Origin: SIG653 sp964509125
GTDB lineage: Bacteria > Bacillota > Clostridia > Oscillospirales > CAG-382
Reading direction: 5' to 3'
Length of the DNA stretch: 13,929 nt
Assembly: GCA_964509125.1 (NCBI GenBank)
Contig: CAZDVZ010000040.1
Span: 1 to 13,929, forward strand
The position numbers and the translations under genes are program-made. A model generated the notes under the pieces. It had not been told where the DNA came from. It saw only the letters and a program-made list of their open reading frames with translations, and did not search any database. Below are positions 7,009 to 13,893 of the stretch, one piece after another; positions within the stretch are counted from its first letter, which is position 1; each line of letters starts with the position of its first letter.

Positions 7009-8049
7009 TTATTTCAGTCCCAACTCATCCTTTATGTATTTTAAAGATAAAAGCTTTTCTTTAACTTCTTCAACAGTAAGAAGCTTTGTGTTATGAGAAT
7101 GAAATTCTACCAAAGGATTGCGGTTAATATTACCGTCGGAGAAATACTTATCGTAGTTCAATCCTCTCTTATCGCTGGGAACACGATAGAAATTTCCCAA
7201 ATCCACGGCATCCATACATTCTTCATTTGTAAGCAATGTTTCATATTTTTTCTCGCCATGACGTATACCGATTATTTTAATTTGACTCTTATCTCCTCCA
7301 AAAAGCTCACACACTGCTTCAGCCTGAACTTGTATTGTACAAGCGGGAGCTTTTTGAACCAAAATATCTCCACTTTCTCCATGTTCAAAAGCAAAGAGAA
7401 CCAAATCTACAGCTTCTTCAAGTGACATAATGAAACGTGTCATTTCAGGATCGGTTATTGTGATGGGAAGTCCATTTTTGATCTGTTCAATCCAAAGAGG
7501 GACAACGGATCCTCTCGAACACAGAACATTGCCATAACGCGTGCAACAGATCTTCGTTTTCTTTGGATCAACGCAACGTGACTTGGCAACAACAACTTTT
7601 TCCATCATGGCTTTACTTGTTCCCATGGCATTTACAGGATAAGCCGCTTTATCGGTGGAAAGACAGATAACCGCCTTAACTCCTTCGTCAATGGCAGCAT
7701 CAAGTACATTTTCAGTACCTAAAACATTAGTTTTAACCGCTTCAACCGGGAAAAATTCACAAGAAGGAACTTGCTTTAAAGCCGCTGCGTGGAAAATATA
7801 ATCCACACCGTACATTGCACTTTTTACAGAACTACGATCTCTTACATCTCCGATAAAAAACTCAATTTTGTCTGCAACATCAGGCATTTTTGCTTGAAAA
7901 TCATGACGCATATCATCTTGCTTTTTTTCATCCCTGGAAAATATCCTGATCTTTCCGATATCGGTTTTAAGAAATTTATCAAGAACGGCACTACCAAAAG
8001 AACCTGTTCCGCCTGTTATCATCAATGTTTTGCCCGTGAATACTCCCAT
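7009..8049 (-). CDS. capE: UDP-GlcNAc 4,6-dehydratase/5-epimerase, CapE/FnlA/WbjB type
   Basis: CapE starts the pathway by converting UDP-GlcNAc to a UDP-2-acetamido-2,6-dideoxy-4-keto hexose with inversion at C5. The 346-residue product is an extended SDR of the FlaA1/CapE group, with GGTGSFG at residues 13-19, FSRDEKKQ, GDVRDR, HAAALKQVP, and STDKAAYPVNAMGTSK. In the last motif Met142 stands where classical SDRs have the catalytic Tyr of YxxxK (Lys146). To my knowledge that substitution is normal for CapE-type enzymes and separates them from PseB. RYGNVL and the IRHGEKKYETL C-terminal motif also fit. The ribosome binding site AAGGAG is well placed before ATG 8049. The gene follows the oxidoreductase by 23 bases in the same transcript. 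Confidence 0.94.
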   Translation of the reverse strand: MGVFTGKTLMITGGTGSFGSAVLDKFLKTDIGKIRIFSRDEKKQDDMRHDFQAKMPDVADKIEFFIGDVRDRSSVKSAMYGVDYIFHAAALKQVPSCEFFPVEAVKTNVLGTENVLDAAIDEGVKAVICLSTDKAAYPVNAMGTSKAMMEKVVVAKSRCVDPKKTKICCTRYGNVLCSRGSVVPLWIEQIKNGLPITITDPEMTRFIMSLEEAVDLVLFAFEHGESGDILVQKAPACTIQVQAEAVCELFGGDKSQIKIIGIRHGEKKYETLLTNEECMDAVDLGNFYRVPSDKRGLNYDKYFSDGNINRNPLVEFHSHNTKLLTVEEVKEKLLSLKYIKDELGLK

Positions 8050-8072
8050 TTTTAAACTCTCCTTTATGTATT

Positions 8073-9134
8073 TCAGTCTATAAATTCATCACAGAATTCA
8101 ACAGTCGAATTATTTTCAACAGATTTAAAAGATGCCTCTATAACACTCAATGTTCTGAGCATTTGAGAATGGGTTACTAACTGAACCTCTTTGCCTTCGA
8201 TAGCGGCACAGAAATTTCTGTAATAGTCATGAACATCCGATGAAGGTTTTTCAAGCTCGTATGTTCTCGTGGTGATCTCGTCTCTCGGCGCCATTGTTTT
8301 AGTAAGACCTGCAGCTGTCTCAACAGGGATAACATCACTTTCATGCCACGCGGTACATTCAATCACCTTGCATTTTTCGCGCCAATCGGTTATAATGCCC
8401 GTCCCCTTCTTGCCTTGGATATAAAATCTGGGAAGAGAAATAAAATTGTATGTTCCTACTTCAATATAAGCCCTTGCACCATTTTCAAAACGCATTGTAA
8501 GCTTAAAACCGTCATCTACCTCATCATTGGTTATATGAGTAAATTCACAATAAATATCATTCAACTTAACATCAGAATAAAGGGTCAACACCTGATCAAT
8601 AAGGTGAACTCCCCAATCGTACAGCATACCGCCGCCATACTTTTTTATCCCACGCCAATCACTTGGAATGCCGCGAGACCCATGTATTCTCGATTCTATA
8701 TTGAATACCTCTCCAAGTATATTTGTGTCAAATATCTGCTTCATTGCTAAATAATCAACGTCCCACCTGCGGTTTTGGTGAACGGAAAACTTAACACCAT
8801 ATTTTTCAGAAGCGGCTATCATCCTTTGGAGAGAATCAACACTGAGAGTAACGGGTTTTTCGGAAATAACATTTTTTCCTGCTCTCATACAAGCTATCGC
8901 CACTTCTTCGTGAACATCATTTGGAATAGCAATTGTTACAAGGTCAATTTCCTTGTCGGAAAGAACATCTTCCATGGAGCCATATGCTTTTATGTTTCTT
9001 GAAATGGCAAGATCTGAACGCTCTTTTTTTATGTCATAGATGCCAACAAGCTCCACGACATCACTTTTCTGAGCACGTTCTACGTGCCAACCACCCATAC
9101 CGCCATAGCCAATAACACATAATCTATGTTTCAT
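8073..9134 (-). CDS. Gfo/Idh/MocA family NAD(P)-dependent oxidoreductase
   Basis: This family oxidises or reduces sugars, sugar nucleotides or inositols with a bound NAD(P). The 353-residue protein has the GYGGMGGWH dinucleotide loop at residues 9-17, the EKP motif at 92-94 (EKPVTLS), HQNRRWD at about 119-125, and GGGMLYDWGVHLID at 167-180 with the likely catalytic His177. The start is ATG 9134, seven bases after GAGGA; an in-frame TTG at 9158 has no site. It is the first gene of the capEFG transcript, with the promoter at 9233-9261. Because the published three-enzyme route to UDP-L-FucNAc needs no such enzyme, it may modify that sugar further or act on another cell-surface sugar. The substrate cannot be read from the sequence. 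Confidence 0.88.
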   Translation of the reverse strand: MKHRLCVIGYGGMGGWHVERAQKSDVVELVGIYDIKKERSDLAISRNIKAYGSMEDVLSDKEIDLVTIAIPNDVHEEVAIACMRAGKNVISEKPVTLSVDSLQRMIAASEKYGVKFSVHQNRRWDVDYLAMKQIFDTNILGEVFNIESRIHGSRGIPSDWRGIKKYGGGMLYDWGVHLIDQVLTLYSDVKLNDIYCEFTHITNDEVDDGFKLTMRFENGARAYIEVGTYNFISLPRFYIQGKKGTGIITDWREKCKVIECTAWHESDVIPVETAAGLTKTMAPRDEITTRTYELEKPSSDVHDYYRNFCAAIEGKEVQLVTHSQMLRTLSVIEASFKSVENNSTVEFCDEFID

Positions 9135-9232
9135 AATATTTTCCTCTGATGAAATCAAGCTTTATTTTTTTATTTTATCCTCACAAGAATAACATTTTAA
9201 TTTCTAATATCATCCTTCATCATAACATCGTG

Positions 9233-9261
9233 ATTCTATCACAAAATCACCCGATTGTCAA
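9233..9261 (-). promoter_or_regulatory. Sigma-A promoter of the oxidoreductase-capEFG operon
   Basis: On the minus strand TTGACA (9261-9256) and TAGAAT (9238-9233) are separated by exactly 17 bases, and the -10 has a TGA extension. It lies about 100 bases upstream of the ATG at 9134, leaving a 5' leader of roughly 90 bases in which I see no recognisable regulatory fold. Confidence 0.85.
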
Positions 9262-9302
9262 TAGCATAAAACCCTTTAGGCGGGCGTTAATTCACCCGTG
9301 CC

Positions 9303-9491
9303 CCTGTGTCCTCGGACGTGGTGTCGTCTGTAGTTTCCTCGGACGTGGTGTCGTCTGTTGTTCACTCGGATGGTGTATCGTCAGTGGTTTCCTCGGATGT
9401 TGTATCGTCCGTGGTTTCCTCGGATGTTGTATCGTCCGTGGTTTCCTCGAATGCTGTATCGTGCGTGGTTTCCTCGGATGTGGTGTCGTCC
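9303..9491. repeat. 27-bp tandem repeat array, seven units, at the 3' end of the kinase gene
   Basis: Seven consecutive 27-bp units occupy 9303-9329, 9330-9356, 9357-9383, 9384-9410, 9411-9437, 9438-9464 and 9465-9491. The fourth and fifth are identical and the others differ at a few positions; the first is the most diverged. Read on the minus strand each unit encodes nine residues of the type TTSEETTDD. The third unit carries the TGA that ends the kinase frame. The unit length is a multiple of three, so gain or loss of units preserves the frame. Confidence 0.95.
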
Positions 9492-11656
9492 AAAGAGACA
9501 TAAGTCACGTCATAAAACCCCGTGTTATAATCCCAATTTGCACCCTTTTCAATATCTCCCCACTGTGAAGCATTTCCTTCGTAATATATTTTACTCAGTG
9601 CAGTACATCCACGCAAAGCACCTTCATCTATCAGAGTGAGAGTCTGTGGAAAACGCATCTCTCTAAGGGCAGTATCCGCACAAAAGGCAAATGCACCCAC
9701 GTTTTCTACGTTTTTCGGCAAATAAACACTTTCAAGAGAAGTGCACCCTGCAAACGCCCATTCTCCTACGCTTGTAACGGTTGAGGGTATGCTAACATCT
9801 TTCAAGGAAACGCATCCGTAAAAGGTATATTCTTCAACAGATGTAATTCCATCCGATATATCCACCGATACTAAAGAAGAGCAGTTGCGAAACGCATTAC
9901 CTTTAATCGATGTAACACTTTTCGGAATTGAAATTTCCTCAAGCTTCAAACAAGAATAAAACGCTCGTTCGCCAATTGTAACCAATCCTTCGTTAAGGGT
10001 TACATTCAAAAGAGCATCGCAGCCATAAAACGCTTCTTCCCCAACAATTTCAACGCTTTCGGGTAAAACAATTTCAGAAAGAGAAACGCAGGAATAAAAA
10101 GCGCGTTCTCCTATCACCGTTACACTATTTGGCACGATTATACTTTTCAGCGAAAAACATCCCGCAAAAGCATTAGCTCCTATGGAGGTGATACCTTTTG
10201 ATATAATGACGTTTTTCACTTCTGTATGCCTTCCATACCACGGAGAATTGCCTTCTTCATAATCCGGCATATTTCCCGTGCCGCTGATCATCAATGTTCC
10301 GTCCGTCAGTCCCCAGTTATAATCCTCAGCAGCACCGGGTTCTGAAGAAGTTGTACTAACACCTATGGATATAGCTCCCGACAATGTATCTTCTTCGTTT
10401 TTGAATATGGATATTATTCCCATTTCATTAAGCACAATAACAGCAATGGTAGAAGCAAATACAAGGAAAACAATTATGACCAAAACGACCCATACCGCTG
10501 TGTGTTTCTTTTTTGGTTTTTGATACGTAGAATAAGATTCTTTTGATTTTTCCTTAGAAGGCTTAACCGACTTTTCCTGCGAGAGTTTCTCAATTGGAGT
10601 TGTTTTTTGAGGAGCAATATTTTCTTCTTCAAAACTCCCCTGCTCATTTTTCAAAAAAATGTTTTCGGTCTTTTCCGGCAGATGATCCAAGGTGGTGTCA
10701 ACTCTGAAATCCTTTTTTTCGTCGTCCAAAACCACAGGAGAATGATTCAATGCATATTTCACGCTCTCCAAAGCAGCACAAAACTCCTTTGCGGAAGAAA
10801 AGCGGTGCGAAGGATCAAACGCAGTAGCTTTAAGAACCACACGTTTCAGTGCTTCACATCCTCCCACAGGGGGTGGAAGTTCTTGACCTTTCAAGCGTTT
10901 TTCTAAAGCTTGCGTAGTTTTTGAAGGAGTAGGCACTTCCGGCGGAAGAGGCATAAACGGAAGTCTTCTTTCATTGAGCAACCAATACAAAACAAGCCCC
11001 AAAGAATATATGTCCGCCGTGGAATTATATGGATCTCCTCTATAAACCTCAGGAGAGATATAAGAATATGTACCTATTTTTGTCGCCCTTGTAGTATGTT
11101 CCATAACACGAGCGATGCCAAAATCTCCCAGCTTAAAATCTCCAAATTTGTTCACGAAAATATTTTGAGGCTTTATATCCCTATGAACAATATTTTGATC
11201 TGCACAAAGCATTAACGCATGACATATATCGATTCCAAGCTTTATTACGTTTTCTTCATCAAGAGGGTGGGCTTTATGATACGTAGTAAGAGTATCTAAT
11301 AACTCCATACGAATTAAAACAACATATCCCTTGCTTCCCGGCTTTTCCAATATAAGATGATCCTCATAGCTAACAATATTTGCCGTTCCTTTAAAGCTTG
11401 CCATAAGTTCAAACTCTGAAACAATAGAACTTACCTGTTCTCTCAAAATGGCAGAAATACTTTGTTCATCACAGCCGTCGTCCACATATTGATCATACTC
11501 ATCTTGCGTGGCGGGAACAGTTATAACCTTTAAAGCAGAATAAAAACCTTTTGTACTTTCGTCATCTATTTTTTTAATTTTGTATACCTTGCTAAAACCG
11601 CCCGCACCCAAAAGATCAACAGTTTCCCAGCCCGGTAAAAAATTCGGATATCCCAT
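9362..11656 (-). CDS. Membrane Ser/Thr protein kinase with extracellular BspA-type leucine-rich repeats and a Thr/Glu/Asp repeat tail
   Basis: This is a transmembrane Hanks-type kinase of 764 residues. The cytoplasmic kinase domain (about 10-300) has GAGGFSKVY (17-25), ATP-binding Lys43, HRDIKPQN with Asp160, DFG (178-180), a GTYSYISPE activation/P+1 segment and DIYSLG. A charged linker (about 305-384) leads to one membrane helix (about 386-408). Outside, an NWGLTDGTLMISGTG segment introduces eight or nine BspA-type (LRR_5) repeats of about 23 residues up to about 690, with xxIGERAFYSCxSL cores. Residues about 722-764 are acidic TTSEETTDD repeats. The ligand domain replaces the PASTA repeats of PrkC/StkP-type kinases. 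The start ATG 11656 follows GAGGG by six bases. The TGA at 9362-9364 lies inside the 27-bp array; 24 further in-frame codons follow to a TAA at 9287, so the ancestral protein may have been longer. No sorting signal is visible. Confidence 0.92.
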   Translation of the reverse strand: MGYPNFLPGWETVDLLGAGGFSKVYKIKKIDDESTKGFYSALKVITVPATQDEYDQYVDDGCDEQSISAILREQVSSIVSEFELMASFKGTANIVSYEDHLILEKPGSKGYVVLIRMELLDTLTTYHKAHPLDEENVIKLGIDICHALMLCADQNIVHRDIKPQNIFVNKFGDFKLGDFGIARVMEHTTRATKIGTYSYISPEVYRGDPYNSTADIYSLGLVLYWLLNERRLPFMPLPPEVPTPSKTTQALEKRLKGQELPPPVGGCEALKRVVLKATAFDPSHRFSSAKEFCAALESVKYALNHSPVVLDDEKKDFRVDTTLDHLPEKTENIFLKNEQGSFEEENIAPQKTTPIEKLSQEKSVKPSKEKSKESYSTYQKPKKKHTAVWVVLVIIVFLVFASTIAVIVLNEMGIISIFKNEEDTLSGAISIGVSTTSSEPGAAEDYNWGLTDGTLMISGTGNMPDYEEGNSPWYGRHTEVKNVIISKGITSIGANAFAGCFSLKSIIVPNSVTVIGERAFYSCVSLSEIVLPESVEIVGEEAFYGCDALLNVTLNEGLVTIGERAFYSCLKLEEISIPKSVTSIKGNAFRNCSSLVSVDISDGITSVEEYTFYGCVSLKDVSIPSTVTSVGEWAFAGCTSLESVYLPKNVENVGAFAFCADTALREMRFPQTLTLIDEGALRGCTALSKIYYEGNASQWGDIEKGANWDYNTGFYDVTYVSLDDTTSEETTHDTAFEETTDDTTSEETTDDTTSEETTDDTPSE

Positions 11657-11724
11657 ATCTATCCCTCTTTTTGATTTTTAAGTATCAAGAAATAGCAACA
11701 CACTTTTCCTTTTTACACAGTTAA

Positions 11725-11753
11725 ATTTTATCACAAAAAAGATTCATTGTCAA
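11725..11753 (-). promoter_or_regulatory. Sigma-A promoter of the kinase gene
   Basis: TTGACA (11753-11748) and TAAAAT (11730-11725) on the minus strand are 17 bases apart with a TGA extension before the -10. The spacer ends TTTTGTGA, as does that of the capEFG promoter. The start codon lies about 65 bases downstream, after a leader with no obvious structure. Confidence 0.85.
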
Positions 11754-11831
11754 TGGAATGAGCAACTTAATATTTATTTCATAAAAAGAAAATGCACTTT
11801 TATCTTAAATATGCCATCCACGGAAACGAAA

Positions 11832-11866
11832 GAGCTGTAAAAAACGAAATTCATTTTTTACAGCTC
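11832..11866 (-). terminator. Hairpin terminator after the small membrane-protein gene
   Basis: GAGCTGTAAAAAA (11832-11844) pairs perfectly over 13 bp with TTTTTTACAGCTC (11854-11866) around a nine-base loop. The A/T tracts are inside the stem, so a U-tract is present on either strand, but there is little U-tract outside it (TTTCGTTT on the minus strand). Its position, about 80 bases after the 110-residue gene and before the kinase promoter, suggests it separates the two transcripts. The remaining bases of 11657-11948 hold only the kinase promoter. Confidence 0.65.
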
Positions 11867-11948
11867 ACACCATTTACAAATCAAACGCGCTTTGCGCCCT
11901 AAACAATCAAGCGTATTATTTAATTTTATCTTTCAGAAATTTAAATTT

Positions 11949-12281
11949 TTATTCTCCAAAATCATCTTCGCCATCGTTTTCCGAACGATTTCTTTTAATA
12001 TTGAGAAGAACCATTCCCAAAGAAGCGCTCATCATCACCAAACAAGCAACCATAAAAGCGACCGGCTTCATCTCCCCCGCCTCCTCCACAATCGGCTTTG
12101 AAGATTCAGCAAGATCTTTTATCATTTTTCCGGAAACGTGAATGCCGTCGCAGGATAATACGTGCTCCGCAGAACAAAAAAGAGCAACACTGCAAACAAA
12201 AACAGCCAAAACCAAAGCAACAACTTTGACCCGTTTACACGGATTTATTTCAACATTGTTTTTTCCTCTGATAACACTCAT
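11949..12281 (-). CDS. Small membrane protein of unknown function
   Basis: I do not recognise this 110-residue protein. It has a basic N-terminus (PCKRVK), a hydrophobic segment at about 19-38 ending in CSA that could be a signal peptide or first helix, an outside segment of about 33 residues with Lys/Glu-rich stretches, a second helix at about 72-92, a stop-transfer NIKRNR, and an acidic cytoplasmic tail (ENDGEDDFGE). Five Cys are spread through the protein. It is clearly expressed as a gene: AAGGAG lies eight bases before ATG 12281, and a near-consensus promoter lies 56 bases upstream of the start. It is monocistronic between gpr and the kinase gene. Confidence 0.75.
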   Translation of the reverse strand: MSVIRGKNNVEINPCKRVKVVALVLAVFVCSVALFCSAEHVLSCDGIHVSGKMIKDLAESSKPIVEEAGEMKPVAFMVACLVMMSASLGMVLLNIKRNRSENDGEDDFGE

Positions 12282-12336
12282 TACATTTTCTCCTTAAACT
12301 ACGCAAAACAAAATACCATCCGCTTCGTTCAAAAAG

Positions 12337-12365
12337 ATTATACACTATTTTTATTTGTTTGTCAA
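12337..12365 (-). promoter_or_regulatory. Consensus sigma-A promoter of the small membrane-protein gene
   Basis: TTGACA (12365-12360) and TATAAT (12342-12337) on the minus strand match the consensus perfectly with a 17-base spacer. This predicts strong, possibly constitutive, vegetative expression of the 110-residue protein. Confidence 0.9.
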
Positions 12366-12421
12366 TAGTTTATTTAAAAAAGTTCATATTTAGGGCGAAT
12401 TTTGAAAAAATAATATATTTG

Positions 12422-13327
12422 CTACTGCAATTCTGAAATTTCAGATATACTTAAACCATGCAGTGCCATATTCACAGACGATGATAAAAGTCTGGATGCC
12501 TCCTTAATTATCTTATCGCTTTCTTTTGGGGCCACGTAAAAATTATCTTTTCCTTGACACAAATCTCTACAAGCGGCTCCGTCCGTCAAATCCGACACCA
12601 ATGTAAACGCATCTACAACCGTAGGAACACCTATTGCAATTACCGGCACTCCCAAGGTGTCCTCGTTGAGTTCCGGCCTTTTGTTTGCGACACCCATTCC
12701 GGGAGATATCCCTGCATTTGATATTTGAACAGTGGTAGCAAGGCGCGAAAGTCGTCTTGAAGCTAAAGAATCTATGGCAATAACACATTTGGGGGAAATT
12801 TTTTTAACTAACGCCAAAACCATTTCCGCACTCTCGATTCCCGTTGTGCCCATCACGCCCGTTTGTATGCAGACCGTCTCTGAAAGTCCCAAAGAGTTAT
12901 ATAATTCTTTTTTAAATTTTTTTATATGCCGCGTCGCAATTATTCCGGAAGCCGATTTTGGCCCCAAAGCGTCGGTATTTATTTCCTCGTTTCCTATACC
13001 GGCGATCAAAATGCATCCCTCTCCCGAAGGAACTATGCCCTTTATTAATTCCGCCAAAACAGACGCGCAGGATTCAAAGTCTTCCCTTGTTTTCATGTAA
13101 ATGTTTCCCACATCCACAGTAATATACAACCCTGCTCTCTTTCCCGATATATATTCTCCTTCTCCTTCAAATACCGTTGCTTTTGTAATCTCATATCCGC
13201 TCAATGTATACGTCTCCAACTTTATTCCATCGTCTTTTCCCTTTTCAGCGTTGAATTCATGGGTTTCAATGGCAAGATCGGTTTTAGGCAAATTGTCAAT
13301 CCCGTTTTTCTCAAAATTATTATCCAT
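12422..13327 (-). CDS. gpr: Spore germination protease GPR
   Basis: GPR (family A25) degrades the small acid-soluble proteins that coat DNA in dormant spores, at the start of germination. It is made as a zymogen in the forespore. The 301-residue protein has KTDLAIET at residues 15-22, the site that resembles the SASP cleavage motif and is used for self-processing. It also has GNEEINTDALGP (Asp119) and AIDSLASR (Asp186), the two conserved catalytic-type aspartates as I recall from the Bacillus enzyme, plus ISPGMGVANKR. It is somewhat shorter than the roughly 370-residue Bacillus protein, mostly by loss of C-terminal sequence and loops. The ribosome binding site GGGGG is eight bases before ATG 13327. 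It is divergent from rpsT, a neighbour usual in Clostridia, and stops with TAG. Its presence implies a spore-forming lineage. Confidence 0.95.
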   Translation of the reverse strand: MDNNFEKNGIDNLPKTDLAIETHEFNAEKGKDDGIKLETYTLSGYEITKATVFEGEGEYISGKRAGLYITVDVGNIYMKTREDFESCASVLAELIKGIVPSGEGCILIAGIGNEEINTDALGPKSASGIIATRHIKKFKKELYNSLGLSETVCIQTGVMGTTGIESAEMVLALVKKISPKCVIAIDSLASRRLSRLATTVQISNAGISPGMGVANKRPELNEDTLGVPVIAIGVPTVVDAFTLVSDLTDGAACRDLCQGKDNFYVAPKESDKIIKEASRLLSSSVNMALHGLSISEISELQ

Positions 13328-13356
13328 GTGTCCGTCCCCCTGTATTTTTCACATTT

Positions 13357-13386
13357 TATTATCTGTAAACAACGGTAAAAAAATGC
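13357..13386 (-). promoter_or_regulatory. Candidate forespore (sigma-F/sigma-G type) promoter of gpr
   Basis: Upstream of gpr on the minus strand there is GCATT (13386-13382), 16 bases, then CAGATAATA (13365-13357). This loosely resembles the GNATA / CATNNTA pattern of forespore promoters, which drive gpr in Bacillus. A well-spaced sigma-A promoter is not visible here. The match is weak and rests partly on known gpr regulation. Confidence 0.3.
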
Positions 13387-13432
13387 GTCAAAAAAAATTA
13401 ATTTTATTTTTGAGTTTTTTTGGAAAAAACTA

Positions 13433-13461
13433 TTGCAAAACAGAAAAAGATGTGGTATAAT
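13433..13461 (+). promoter_or_regulatory. Sigma-A promoter of rpsT
   Basis: TTGCAA (13433-13438) and TATAAT (13456-13461) are 17 bases apart, with a TGG extension before the -10. The predicted transcript has a short leader of about 30 bases containing the AGGAGG ribosome binding site of rpsT. Confidence 0.88.
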
Positions 13462-13499
13462 CCATAGGAAATGGAAAAAGACATATAGGAGGAAGTCAA

Positions 13500-13760
13500 A
13501 TGCCTAACATTAAGTCTGCGAAGAAAAGAGTAAAAGTTACTGCTACAAAGACTTTGAGAAACCAAATGATAAAGTCTGCCCTCAAATCTTCCATTCGTAA
13601 GTATAAGGAAGCTGTTGCCGCAGGTAACAAAGAAGTTGCTGCCGCTGCATACAAAGAGGCTGTTAAAAAAGTTGACAAAGCAGTTAACAAAGGTATTCTT
13701 CACAAGAACAATGCTGCAAGGAAAAAGAGTCGCTTTACAAAGCAACTCAATGCTATGTAA
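13500..13760 (+). CDS. rpsT: 30S ribosomal protein S20
   Basis: S20 binds 16S rRNA early in 30S assembly. The 86-residue, very basic protein shows the family pattern: MPNIKSAKKRVK start, an RNQMIKSALKSSIRK helix, an Ala/Lys-rich middle helix and a C-terminal NKGILHKNNAARKKSR motif. ATG 13500 follows AGGAGG by seven bases. It has its own promoter, is divergent from gpr, and ends at a hairpin that includes its stop codon. Confidence 0.98.
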   Translation: MPNIKSAKKRVKVTATKTLRNQMIKSALKSSIRKYKEAVAAGNKEVAAAAYKEAVKKVDKAVNKGILHKNNAARKKSRFTKQLNAM

Positions 13761-13786
13761 TTAAAAAATACGTTGTTTTTTAATTA
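13758..13786 (+). terminator. AT-rich hairpin at the rpsT stop codon
   Basis: TAATTAAAAAA (13758-13768) pairs perfectly over 11 bp with TTTTTTAATTA (13776-13786) around a seven-base loop. The stem begins with the rpsT stop codon. The U-tract lies inside the 3' arm rather than after it, so this may be a weak or bidirectional terminator. Confidence 0.55.
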
Positions 13787-13792
13787 GCATCA

Positions 13793-13893
13793 GCCGATTA
13801 GACCAATCAAGTTTGTCACCTTGATTTGCTGCATCATTGTGTAATCGGTTAGTTAAGTTTATCCTTTATCCCCCCGTCTCACAAGGCGGGGGA
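13793..13893. other. Nested inverted repeats downstream of rpsT (possible structured RNA)
   Basis: CCGATTA (13794-13800) pairs with TAATCGG (13842-13848), enclosing a second perfect stem, AATCAAG (13805-13811) with CTTGATT (13820-13826). Twenty bases later a GC-rich hairpin (about 13869-13893, CCCCC with GGGGG, continued inside by GTC/GGC) is followed by the T-rich ATTGCATTATTGTTT. The bases to the window end form no ORF. This could be a small RNA with a weak terminator, or the leader of a gene beyond the window. I recognise no known family. Confidence 0.35.

Noticed and set aside
9264..9286. Terminator after the kinase gene
   Set aside because: Only a 3-bp CCC/GGG pairing with a few T residues is visible; too weak to call.
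9303..9491. CRISPR-like array
   Set aside because: The 27-bp units are directly adjacent with no spacers and are coding on the minus strand.
9149..9568. Plus-strand ORFs across the 27-bp array
   Set aside because: The repeat length is a multiple of three, so all frames stay open. The translations are simple repeats (such as SSDVVSSVV) on the antisense of the kinase tail.
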